Source of the DNA: DASTCC01 sp035711465 | Lineage (GTDB): Bacteria; Acidobacteriota; Vicinamibacteria; Vicinamibacterales; SCN-69-37 | Assembly: GCA_035711465.1 (NCBI GenBank) | Contig: DASTCC010000263.1 | Span: forward strand, 1 to 5,978 | Direction of reading: 5' to 3' | DNA: 5,978 nt | Shown here: one piece after another, positions 1 to 5,978 of the stretch | Position numbering within the stretch: position 1 is the stretch's first letter | Layout of the letters: each line of letters opens with the position of its first letter | Translations under genes and position numbers: made by a program | The notes under the pieces: generated by a model | Told to the model about the DNA's origin: nothing | What the model saw: only the letters and a program-made list of their open reading frames with translations | Database searches by the model: none

Positions 1-441
1 GACGTCACCCGCGTCGAGCCGATGCTCGAGCGGCTGTGGTTCGCGCCGACGGCGTTCGAGACCGTCCCGGCCGAGTACTACGTGCCGGCCTCCGCCGCCA
101 AGTCGCTCGACGTGCTGCGCGCGCACGGCATCGAGCTGCGCCAGACAACCGCGCCGCTCGAGGGCGTCGAGGAGTTCGTGATCACGGGCAACACCGCGCG
201 GCCCGCCAACCCGCGCAGCATCGACACACAGAATCACGAGCTGCGAACCCTCGAAGGCTACTGGCGGCCGGCCACCACGCCGGTGCCGGCCGGCGCCTTC
301 GCGGTCGCGCTCAATCAGAAACTCGCGCGGCTGGCGTTCATCATGCTCGCGCCGACGTCCGACGACGGGCTCGTCAACTGGAACTTCCTGGACGACATGC
401 TGCAGGACGGGAAGCCCTATCCAATCCTCAGAAAGCGGTAG
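1..441 (+). CDS. M14-family zinc carboxypeptidase, C-terminal fragment (5' end outside window)
   Basis: This is the last 146 codons of a longer gene. The frame is open from base 1 and ends at TAG 439-441, so the Met codon at 22 is probably internal. It resembles the C-terminal region of large secreted M14 metallocarboxypeptidases, which remove C-terminal residues from peptides with a bound zinc. Family-like features in the visible fragment are a segment around residues 18-44 ending in an HGI motif, the PAGAF stretch near 96-100, and the DGLVNWNFLDD motif near 122-132, close to the C-terminus as expected. The zinc ligands, catalytic Glu and signal peptide would all lie upstream, so catalytic competence and export cannot be judged. 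The stop lies 73 bases before the pcm ATG and inside open pcm-frame sequence, which suggests co-transcription with pcm. Family assignment is from recognition of the C-terminal pattern only. Confidence 0.72.
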   Translation, partial: DVTRVEPMLERLWFAPTAFETVPAEYYVPASAAKSLDVLRAHGIELRQTTAPLEGVEEFVITGNTARPANPRSIDTQNHELRTLEGYWRPATTPVPAGAFAVALNQKLARLAFIMLAPTSDDGLVNWNFLDDMLQDGKPYPILRKR

Positions 442-451
442 CAACGGCGGT

Positions 452-514
452 CTGAAGGCCGATCGGTTTGGACTGGCCGCGCGCGGCATCCGCGACGACC
501 GCGTCCTCGCGGCG
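452..514 (+). other. Conserved in-frame N-terminal extension of pcm lacking a standard start codon
   Basis: The pcm frame stays open upstream of ATG 515 back to a TGA at 179-181. The codons from 452 read LKADRFGLAARGIRDDRVLAA, directly continuing into the MARVPRE start. This matches the usual N-terminal helix of isoaspartyl methyltransferases, where an ARGI(R/Q)D..VLAA pattern precedes VPRE. The segment is therefore very probably translated or recently was. No ATG, GTG or TTG occurs in this frame between 182 and 514. CTG 452-454 is the best placed near-cognate start, 10 bases after the carboxypeptidase stop and giving 198 aa; CTG 473-475 is a second possibility. No clear Shine-Dalgarno sequence precedes either. 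Confidence 0.55.
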
Positions 515-1048
515 ATGGCTCGCGTGCCGCGCGAAGCGTTCGTACCGCAGGAGTATCGTCACCTCACCGAAGAGGACGGCCCGCTGCCGATCGGCTTCGA
601 TCAGACGATCTCTCAGCCGTTCATCGTCGCCTGGATGACCGAAGAGCTCGAGATCCAGCCGGACCATCGCGTGCTCGAGGTCGGCACCGGCTGCGGCTAC
701 CAGACGGCGGTCCTGGCGGAACTGGCGAAAGAGGTCTACAGCCTCGAGATCATCGCAGAGCTTTCCACGCGCGCCGCGGCAACGCTCGGCTCGCAGGGCT
801 ACACCAACGTTCACCTGCGCATCGGGTCCGGGTACGACGGCTGGCCCGAGTTCGCGCCGTTCGATCGGATCATCCTCACCGCCGCCCCGCCGGACGTGCC
901 GCAGCCGCTGATCGATCAGCTCGCCGACGGCGGCCGCCTGGTCGCGCCGATCGGCATCGAGCATCAGATCATCGTGACGCTGGACAAGCGTGGCGGCACG
1001 ATCACGCGCACGCCATCGGTACCCGTGAGATTCGTGCCGATGCGTTGA
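515..1048 (+). CDS. pcm: Protein-L-isoaspartate O-methyltransferase (PIMT); start uncertain, probably longer
   Basis: A cytoplasmic repair enzyme that transfers a methyl group from S-adenosylmethionine to L-isoaspartyl residues in damaged proteins. With ATG 515 as residue 1, visible family motifs are VPREAFVP (4-11), LPIGFDQTISQPF (24-36), the SAM-binding motif VLEVGTGCGYQT (53-64), YSLEI (75-79), FDRIILTAAPP (116-126), GGRLVAPIG (139-147) and a C-terminal VPVRFVP (169-175), so the fold is complete from there on. At 177 aa it is shorter than typical bacterial PIMTs of about 200-220 aa. The missing N-terminal helix is encoded in frame immediately upstream (452-514), so ATG 515 is the only standard start but probably not the true one. 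The usually conserved GDG before the FDRII strand reads GSG (104-106). The gene follows the carboxypeptidase on the same strand and converges on rseP with an 18-bp gap. Confidence 0.9.
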   Translation: MARVPREAFVPQEYRHLTEEDGPLPIGFDQTISQPFIVAWMTEELEIQPDHRVLEVGTGCGYQTAVLAELAKEVYSLEIIAELSTRAAATLGSQGYTNVHLRIGSGYDGWPEFAPFDRIILTAAPPDVPQPLIDQLADGGRLVAPIGIEHQIIVTLDKRGGTITRTPSVPVRFVPMR

Positions 1049-1053
1049 GGGCG

Positions 1054-1065
1054 AGGCTCGAGCCT
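1054..1065. terminator. Short palindrome between convergent pcm and rseP (weak bidirectional terminator candidate)
   Basis: The 18-bp gap between the pcm stop and the rseP stop contains the perfect 12-base palindrome AGGCTCGAGCCT. As RNA it could form a 4-bp AGGC/GCCT stem with a TCGA loop on either strand. No T-run follows on either side and the stem is short, so intrinsic terminator function is doubtful. Position between convergent genes is the main argument. Confidence 0.2.
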
Positions 1066-1066
1066 T

Positions 1067-2380
1067 CTATCTGAAGTACCGAGCGATGTCGTTGTAAATG
1101 ACCGTCACCATCAGCAGCACGATCACGGCGGCGCCGGCGAGGAGCATGCGCTCCTTGATCTTCATGCTGATGTCGCGACGGGCGAGGCCTTCAATCGCGA
1201 GGATCGCGATGTGGCCGCCGTCGAGGACGGGAACCGGGAGCAGGTTGAGCAGGCCGAGGTTGAGGCTGATCATCGCCATCAGACCGAAGAGCGCCTGCCA
1301 GCCGAGCTGCGCGGCGGTGCCGGAGAGCTCGGCCATGCCGATCGGTCCGACGAGCTGACGAACCGGCGTGCCGTCCTTCTCGAACAGCCCCTTCATCGTC
1401 CGGCCGATCATCACCATCGTCTGCCAGTTCTGCTCGGCGCTGAGGCGGAGCGCCTGGCCGACCGTCGGATCGACGCGGCGGACCTCGTAGTGCTGAATCA
1501 CGACGCCGAGCATCGGGCGGCCGGTGGACGTGTCCGGGGTGACGTTGATGGTCATCGGCACGCGGTTGCGCTCGATCGCGAAGGTCATCGGGCGGCCTTC
1601 GCTGGCGATGATGCGCTTGAGGACCTCGGGCTGGGTCAACCCTTCTTCTTCGCCGACGCCGAGGATCACGTCGCCGCGCTGCATGCCAGCCTTGTCCGCG
1701 GCGCTGCCGGCGTTGACTTCGACGATCTGCGGACGCTCGACGGGCCCGAGCCCGAGCTCGCCGATCTCGTAGCGTCCGACCGACTGCGGCGTCACCGCGA
1801 ACGCCACCTGCGTGCCGCCGCGCTGGACAAGCAGATCGATCTCGCGGTTGGCCTTGGTGATGACCTCGAGGTCGAACTCGTCCCAGGTCTGGACCTCGCG
1901 GCCGTTGACGGAGAGGACGAGGTCGCCGACCTCGATGCCGACGGCTTCTGCCGGACTGCCCTGCGCCACCTTGCCGATGACCGGCGGCTGCGTGCTGGCC
2001 GCGCGCACGTCCGCGCCGCCCATGAGCGAGGCCGCGAGGACGAAGTACGCGAGCAGGATGTTCATCACCGGCCCGGCCAGATAGACCTGGAACCGGATCC
2101 ACTTGCTCTTCGACAGGAACTCGTCCGGGGCGCCTGAGAGCTGATCTTCGACGGTCTCGCCGGCCAGCTTGACGTAGCCGCCGAGCGGAATCGCGCTGAC
2201 GCAGTACTCGCAGCCGTTGCGGGTGAATTTGAAGAGCTTCGGGCCGAACCCGAGCGAGAAGGTCAGGACTCGAACGCCGTACCAGCGCGCGACCAGGAAA
2301 TGTCCCAGTTCGTGCACGAATACGAGCACCCCGAGCACGAACAAAAATGCAATTGGCGTCGTCAGCGGCCCGAGGTTCAT
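1067..2380 (-). CDS. rseP: RseP-type site-2 intramembrane zinc metalloprotease with two PDZ domains
   Basis: An M50-family inner-membrane protease; in E. coli the homologue cleaves the anti-sigma factor RseA within the membrane after a first periplasmic cut. The substrate here is unknown. The 437-aa product has a first membrane helix carrying the zinc motif HELGH (23-27). A second hydrophobic segment at about 98-119 includes GPVMN. Two PDZ domains follow, at about 130-200 (GSPAEAVGIEVGDLVLSVNG) and 208-290 (GSAADKAGMQRGDVILGV). The conserved VGPIG is at 344-348, the third zinc ligand motif NLLPVPVLDGG at 379-389 with D387, and a final membrane helix at about 410-430. All catalytic residues are present, and length fits the family (E. 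coli about 450 aa). The ATG start at 2380 lies 12 bp after the dxr stop; a weak AGAG lies about 10 bases upstream. It is the last gene of the cluster before the convergent pcm. Confidence 0.95.
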   Translation of the reverse strand: MNLGPLTTPIAFLFVLGVLVFVHELGHFLVARWYGVRVLTFSLGFGPKLFKFTRNGCEYCVSAIPLGGYVKLAGETVEDQLSGAPDEFLSKSKWIRFQVYLAGPVMNILLAYFVLAASLMGGADVRAASTQPPVIGKVAQGSPAEAVGIEVGDLVLSVNGREVQTWDEFDLEVITKANREIDLLVQRGGTQVAFAVTPQSVGRYEIGELGLGPVERPQIVEVNAGSAADKAGMQRGDVILGVGEEEGLTQPEVLKRIIASEGRPMTFAIERNRVPMTINVTPDTSTGRPMLGVVIQHYEVRRVDPTVGQALRLSAEQNWQTMVMIGRTMKGLFEKDGTPVRQLVGPIGMAELSGTAAQLGWQALFGLMAMISLNLGLLNLLPVPVLDGGHIAILAIEGLARRDISMKIKERMLLAGAAVIVLLMVTVIYNDIARYFR

Positions 2381-2392
2381 CGAATCTAATCT

Positions 2393-3577
2393 CTACGACG
2401 ATGGTAGCGTACGGACGGTTTCACGGGAAAAAGCGCGGGCCCAGTCGTCGATGGCCCGCACGTCGATCAAGCTTTTCGGCGGGTCGAGCCTCGGTTCTGA
2501 GGCCTCGAGCGCCTGCTCGATCACCGCGGGGATGCCGGTGAACCGCAGTTTCCCGGCCAGAAACGCCTCCACGGCCACCTCGTTGGCGGCGTTCAGGACC
2601 GCCGGCCTCGCGCCCCCGAGACGCAGGGCCTCGAAGGCCAGCCGCAGACAGGGGAAGCGCGCTTGATCCGGCGGCTCGAACTCGAGTGAGCCCATGCGGC
2701 TCACATCCAGCGACGGCAGCGCCGCCTCCCACCGCTCCGGATACGAGAAGGCATACTGAATCGGCAGCCGCATGTCGGTGACGCCGAGCTGCGCGATCAC
2801 CGATCCATCCAGCAGCTCGACCATCGAGTGGACGATCGACTGCGGGTGAATGACGACGTCGATGCGGTCGGCTTCGACGTCGAACAGCCAGCGCGCCTCG
2901 ATCACCTCGAGCCCCTTGTTCATCAGCGTCGCCGAGTCGATCGTGATCTTGCGTCCCATCTGCCAGGTCGGATGACGGAGCGCGTCGGCCGGCGTGACCC
3001 GCGACAGGCTCGCGGCGTCGAGCGATCGGAACGGGCCACCGGAGGCGGTGAGGATCAAGCGCCGTACGTCGGCGTGCCGGCGGCCGTCCAGACACTGATG
3101 GATGGCGTTGTGCTCGCTGTCGACCGGCAGGATCGCGACGCCACGTCGCCGCGCCGCGTCCACCATCAGCGCGCCGGCCATCACCAGCACTTCCTTGTTC
3201 GCGAGCGCGACCGTCTTGCCGGCGTCGATCGCCGCGAGCGCCGCCTCGAGTCCCGCCGTGCCCGACGAGGCGCAGAGGACGATGTCGGCATCCGGATGCG
3301 TCGCCACTTCGAGCAGCCCGTCGCGGCCGAGCGGCACGCGTCCGGCGCCGCAGCGCGCCTCGAGCTCCGCGCGGACGTCGCCGTCGGCAACGGCAACGAT
3401 CTTCGGCCGGTACTTTCCGATCTGCTCCGCGAGCCGCTCGGCGTTGCGTCCGGCGGCGAGGCCGATCACCTCGAGGCGATCGGGATGCGCATCGACGACG
3501 TCGAGGGCGCTGCAGCCGATCGATCCCGTGGATCCGAGAATCGCGATGCGCTTGCGCGAGCCGGGTGCGGTCGTCAC
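2393..3577 (-). CDS. dxr: 1-deoxy-D-xylulose 5-phosphate reductoisomerase
   Basis: Catalyses the NADPH-dependent rearrangement and reduction of DXP to 2-C-methyl-D-erythritol 4-phosphate, the committed cytoplasmic step of the MEP isoprenoid pathway. The 394-aa product has the NADPH-binding GSTGSIG (15-21), ALANKE (124-129), the metal-binding VDSEHNAI (152-159, D153 and E155), TASGGPF (177-183), RHPTW (201-205) with its active-site His, and SATLMNKGLEVIEA (215-228) with S215, N220, K221 and the third metal ligand E224. These correspond to E. coli D150, E152, S186, H209, S222, N227, K228 and E231. The start is GTG at 3577-3575, whose GTGA overlaps the TGA stop of cdsA by four bases, so translation is probably coupled. 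It begins 14 codons before the nucleotide-binding loop, as usual for the family. The frame is also open upstream through cdsA, but that sequence has no family similarity. Confidence 0.97.
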   Translation of the reverse strand: MTTAPGSRKRIAILGSTGSIGCSALDVVDAHPDRLEVIGLAAGRNAERLAEQIGKYRPKIVAVADGDVRAELEARCGAGRVPLGRDGLLEVATHPDADIVLCASSGTAGLEAALAAIDAGKTVALANKEVLVMAGALMVDAARRRGVAILPVDSEHNAIHQCLDGRRHADVRRLILTASGGPFRSLDAASLSRVTPADALRHPTWQMGRKITIDSATLMNKGLEVIEARWLFDVEADRIDVVIHPQSIVHSMVELLDGSVIAQLGVTDMRLPIQYAFSYPERWEAALPSLDVSRMGSLEFEPPDQARFPCLRLAFEALRLGGARPAVLNAANEVAVEAFLAGKLRFTGIPAVIEQALEASEPRLDPPKSLIDVRAIDDWARAFSRETVRTLPSS

Positions 3578-4368
3578 GCGATGTGTCTCAGGAAGAGATA
3601 GAAGAACGGGCCGGCAAACAGATAGCTGTCGATGCGATCGAGCGCGCCGCCGTGGCCGGGAATCACCGACGAGCTGTCCTTCACGCCGGCGCTCCGTTTG
3701 AGCATCGATTCGAAGAGATCGCCGGTGATGCCGATGGTCGCGAGCAGCAGAGCCAGCAGCCCCGCTGCGGCCGGATGCACCGACGGCAGCGCCCAGATCG
3801 CGATCGCCGCGCCGGCGATCGCGGCCATCGTCAGGCCGCCGATGGCGCCTTCGACGGTCTTCGCCGGACTCACCGCCGGCGCGAGCTTGCGCCTGCCGAA
3901 TGCGCGGCCGGTGTAGTACTGCGCCGAGTCGCTCGTGGCAATCACGGCGATCATCCACGTCAACGCGGCCGGACCGGCGAGGCCGCGGATCGCCGCGATC
4001 GCGCCGAGCGGCAGGCCGACGTACAGCGGCGCCAGCGCCAGCATCCCGGCGCGGTTCAACGTCGCCGCCGAGGGCGGACCCGACGAGAGCGCGACCAGGC
4101 CCGACGCGATCGCGATCGTCAGGAGCGTCGATGGCAGCGCGGCGTCGCGGTAGAGCGGCAACTGCGGATCGCCGAGCACGAACGCGATCGTCGCCAGCGC
4201 CGCGGCGAGGCCGACGAACGCCGGCGGTGCGCCAGCCATCCCGGCGAGCTCGCGGCCGGCCTGGAACGCGACGATCGCGGCCGCGACGAGCGTCGCCCAC
4301 CAGGGCAGCACCCAGATGGTCGCGACGACGATGACGATGAGCGCGGCGGCGCTGAGGACGCGGACCAA
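3574..4368 (-). CDS. cdsA: Phosphatidate cytidylyltransferase (CDP-diacylglycerol synthase)
   Basis: An integral membrane enzyme that makes CDP-diacylglycerol from CTP and phosphatidic acid, the branch-point precursor of bacterial phospholipids. The 264-aa product is largely hydrophobic with several Ala/Leu/Ile-rich membrane segments, the first at about residues 4-34. Conserved parts are SDSAQYYTGRAFGRRKL (146-162) followed by SPAKTVEG (167-174), and the family signature at 221-247: S..KR....KD.....P.HGG..DR.D. Within it Ala242 occupies a position where larger aliphatic residues are usual, a mild deviation. The start is TTG at 4368-4366. Only one codon separates it from an in-frame stop (the same TAG that ends uppS), so no earlier start is possible, and it sits 3 bp after uppS. 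An AAGAGA element within the uppS end may serve as ribosome binding site. The stop overlaps the dxr GTG. Confidence 0.95.
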   Translation of the reverse strand: MVRVLSAAALIVIVVATIWVLPWWATLVAAAIVAFQAGRELAGMAGAPPAFVGLAAALATIAFVLGDPQLPLYRDAALPSTLLTIAIASGLVALSSGPPSAATLNRAGMLALAPLYVGLPLGAIAAIRGLAGPAALTWMIAVIATSDSAQYYTGRAFGRRKLAPAVSPAKTVEGAIGGLTMAAIAGAAIAIWALPSVHPAAAGLLALLLATIGITGDLFESMLKRSAGVKDSSSVIPGHGGALDRIDSYLFAGPFFYLFLRHIA

Positions 4369-4371
4369 ACG

Positions 4372-5163
4372 CTATCTCTTGCCGACGGCGGCCGCCTCGG
4401 AGGCGATGGCGCCGTAGCGGCGATCCCGCTTCTGGAAGTCGACGATCGCCTCGAGCAGGTGGCGGGCGCGGAAGTCGGGCCAGAAGGCGTCGGTCACCCA
4501 GATCTCCGCGTAGGCGATCTGCCAGAGCAGGAAGTTGCTCACGCGCATCTCGCCGCTCGTGCGGATCAGGAGATCGGGATCGGGCTGCCCCGCGGTGTAG
4601 AGCAGGGACGAGAACGTGCGCTCGTCGAGCGCGTCGGCGGCGACGCCGTCGCGGATCGCCCGGCGCGCGGCGTCGACGATCTCGGCGCGGCCGCCGTACG
4701 ACAACGCGATGTTGAACTGCATGCCCGTGTTGGCGGCGGTGCGCGCTTCGGCCTGCTCGAGCTCGTCGCGCACGTCCGGCGCCAGCCGTTCGCGCTGGCC
4801 GATGACGCGGAACCGGATGCCGTTCTTGAGCAGGGTCTTCAGCTCGAGCCGCAGGTAACGCTTGAGCAGGCTCATCAGCGCCGAGACTTCGGCGTTCGGC
4901 CGCTTCCAGTTCTCCACCGAGAACGCGTAGAGCGTGAGCACGCCGATGCCCATGCGCGCCGACGTCTCGACCGTGTCGCGGACGGCGTCGATGCCGGCGC
5001 GGTGCCCTTCGACGCGAGGCAGCGATCGCTCCGCGGCCCAGCGGCCGTTGCCGTCCATGATCACGGCGACGTGCCTGGGCAGGCGTTCGAAGTCGATGCG
5101 CCGGACCAGGGCTTCTTCCGGAGATCCGGGCGCGACGGAGGCCAGCATGTCGGCGAGAGACAT
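4372..5163 (-). CDS. uppS: Di-trans,poly-cis-undecaprenyl diphosphate synthase (cis-prenyltransferase)
   Basis: Condenses isopentenyl diphosphate units onto farnesyl diphosphate to form the C55 carrier lipid used for peptidoglycan and surface polysaccharide assembly. The 263-aa product carries the complete cis-prenyltransferase pattern: HVAVIMDGNGRWA (31-43) with catalytic D37, N39 and R41; H54; FSVENWKRP (81-89); SYGGRAEI (155-162); and RTSGEMRVSNFLLWQIAYAE (201-220), including diphosphate-binding R201, R207 and S209 and metal ligand E220. Length is close to the usual 240-260 aa, with about ten extra N-terminal residues relative to E. coli. The ATG start at 5163-5161 has no obvious Shine-Dalgarno sequence. 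It lies 63 bp after truA, the largest gap in the cluster, and 3 bp before cdsA. Its substrate ultimately depends on the MEP pathway step encoded by dxr two genes downstream. Confidence 0.96.
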   Translation of the reverse strand: MSLADMLASVAPGSPEEALVRRIDFERLPRHVAVIMDGNGRWAAERSLPRVEGHRAGIDAVRDTVETSARMGIGVLTLYAFSVENWKRPNAEVSALMSLLKRYLRLELKTLLKNGIRFRVIGQRERLAPDVRDELEQAEARTAANTGMQFNIALSYGGRAEIVDAARRAIRDGVAADALDERTFSSLLYTAGQPDPDLLIRTSGEMRVSNFLLWQIAYAEIWVTDAFWPDFRARHLLEAIVDFQKRDRRYGAIASEAAAVGKR

Positions 5164-5226
5164 AACCGGGATACCGCGGATCTTAACAGACGGGGCTGGA
5201 CGGGGCCGTGAACGCGCCGTTTCGCG

Positions 5227-5973
5227 TCAGTAGCGGACCGACATCAGCGTCAGGCCCGAGGCCGGCGTCGTCGGCCCGGCGGCGCGGCGATCCCGCGCCG
5301 CCAGCACGGCCGTCATGCCGTCGGCCGGCCGCTGCCCCGTTCCCACCTCGACGAGCGTGCCGACGAGCGTGCGCACCATGTGGCGGAGGAAGCCGTTGCC
5401 CTCGACCTCGAACACGATCTCGCCGCCGGCTTCACGGATGTCGAGTCGATGGATCGTGCGCACCGTGTGCCGCACCGTGCCGCCCCGTCCCTGAAATGAC
5501 GCGAAGTCGTGCTTGCCGACGAACGCCGCGGCCGCCGCGCGCATGGCCTCGACGTCCTTCGATCCTGGCGAGTGCCACACGAACCACCGATCGAACGGCG
5601 ACAGCACCGGCGTCGTCGCGATGCGATAGCGATAGGTCTTCCCGGTCGAATGAAAGCGGGCGTGAAACCCTGGTGTCGCGTCGACGACGCCGATCACCCG
5701 GATGTCGGCCGGCAGGCGGACGTTCAGCGCGCGCTGCACGGCCGAGGCGGCGACGTCGAAAGTGACGTTGACGCTGGCCACCTGGCCGAGCGCGTGAACG
5801 CCCGCGTCCGTCCGGCTCGCGCCCGCGACCGTCGGCCCCCGGCCGCCGGGATCGCCGGCCAGCGGCGCCAGCGCGTCCTCGAGGCACTGCTGTATCGAGA
5901 CGCCGTTCGCCTGACGCTGGACGCCGACGTAATGGGTGCCGTCGTAAGCGACGGTGAGCTTGAGTGTGCGCAT
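5227..5973 (-). CDS. truA: tRNA pseudouridine(38-40) synthase TruA
   Basis: Isomerises uridine to pseudouridine at positions 38-40 in the anticodon stem-loop of tRNAs. The 248-aa protein has the N-terminal YDGTHYVGVQRQ (10-21), the catalytic loop GASRTDAGVHALGQV (51-65) with nucleophile D56, FHARFHSTGKTYRYRI (102-117), HDFASF, GNGFLRHMVRTLVGTLVEVG, and the C-terminal AGPTTPASGLTLMSVRY, all in the order expected for TruA, and the length is normal. One deviation is Val18 where the YDG....G-W-Q motif normally has Trp. The ATG at 5973-5971 precedes the first family beta-strand by a few residues; only five bases (CCCCC on the coding strand) are visible upstream, so promoter and ribosome binding site cannot be assessed. 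It is the first visible gene of the - strand cluster and may belong to a longer operon. Confidence 0.95.
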   Translation of the reverse strand: MRTLKLTVAYDGTHYVGVQRQANGVSIQQCLEDALAPLAGDPGGRGPTVAGASRTDAGVHALGQVASVNVTFDVAASAVQRALNVRLPADIRVIGVVDATPGFHARFHSTGKTYRYRIATTPVLSPFDRWFVWHSPGSKDVEAMRAAAAAFVGKHDFASFQGRGGTVRHTVRTIHRLDIREAGGEIVFEVEGNGFLRHMVRTLVGTLVEVGTGQRPADGMTAVLAARDRRAAGPTTPASGLTLMSVRY

Positions 5974-5978
5974 GGGGG

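Noticed and set aside
428..964. A 178-codon open frame on the - strand opposite pcm.
   Set aside because: It is a shadow frame; the + strand carries unambiguous PIMT motifs throughout.
3800..4113. Four copies of the 8-base palindrome GCGATCGC within about 315 bp (3800, 3815, 3995 and 4106), resembling a dispersed repeat or protein-binding site.
   Set aside because: All four lie in the same cdsA codon phase and encode Ala-Ile-Ala within hydrophobic segments, so GC-rich codon choice explains them.
3578..4300. The dxr frame stays open for 241 codons upstream of its GTG, suggesting a fused N-terminal domain.
   Set aside because: The upstream part is an alternate frame of cdsA, is Arg-rich and lacks any fold signature. 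The GTG overlapping the cdsA stop gives exactly the normal Dxr length.
3565..5211. A 548-codon open frame on the + strand, antisense to cdsA and uppS.
   Set aside because: It encodes an Arg/Asp/Ala-rich low-complexity product with no recognisable domain, while the opposite strand carries two complete canonical enzymes. Long antisense frames are expected in GC-rich genes with biased third positions.
5164..5226. Possible promoter for uppS in the truA-uppS gap (a TTCACG-like box and a TTAAGAT-like box on the - strand).
   Set aside because: The spacing between the two boxes is about 20 bases or more, too long for a sigma70-type promoter, and the matches are poor. The gap shows no convincing hairpin or riboswitch either.
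1..5978. Search for a novel system, mobile element, CRISPR array, tRNA or rRNA gene, or defence/toxin cassette.
   Set aside because: Almost every base belongs to a recognised housekeeping or peptidase gene. The gaps are 18, 12, 3 and 63 bp plus 73 bp before the pcm ATG, and no repeats, terminal inverted repeats or RNA-gene structures were seen.

Overview
The window looks like ordinary core chromosome of a high-GC, Gram-negative-type bacterium. GC is well above 60% by eye, third codon positions are strongly G/C-biased, and coding density is very high. The mix of housekeeping genes with a soil-type secreted M14 carboxypeptidase would suit an Acidobacteriota-like organism. That placement is inference from gene style and content; no taxonomic marker is present.

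Two convergent blocks meet at about 1049-1066. The left block is on the + strand. It holds the C-terminal end of an M14-family zinc carboxypeptidase (1-441), followed closely by a protein-L-isoaspartate O-methyltransferase (pcm, ATG at 515, ends 1048). Conserved pcm coding sequence continues in frame upstream of that ATG without any ATG, GTG or TTG.

The right block is on the - strand and fills the rest of the window. Read in the direction of transcription it is truA (5973-5227), uppS (5163-4372), cdsA (4368-3574), dxr (3577-2393) and rseP (2380-1067). The last four are the widely conserved uppS-cdsA-dxr-rseP envelope/isoprenoid cluster, here preceded by truA. Spacing is tight: 63 bp truA/uppS, 3 bp uppS/cdsA, a 4-base GTGA overlap cdsA/dxr and 12 bp dxr/rseP. 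A single transcript with translational coupling is therefore likely.

Functionally, Dxr commits carbon to the MEP route to IPP and DMAPP. UppS polymerises IPP into undecaprenyl diphosphate, the lipid carrier for peptidoglycan and polysaccharide synthesis. CdsA makes CDP-diacylglycerol for phospholipids. RseP is an intramembrane protease that in other bacteria links envelope stress to transcription. TruA is a tRNA pseudouridine synthase and is not obviously related in function.

I found no mobile element, CRISPR array, RNA gene, toxin/defence island or previously undescribed system. The points worth a second look are small: the missing standard start codon of pcm, a GDG-to-GSG change in its cofactor-binding region, and a Trp-to-Val change in a conserved TruA motif.
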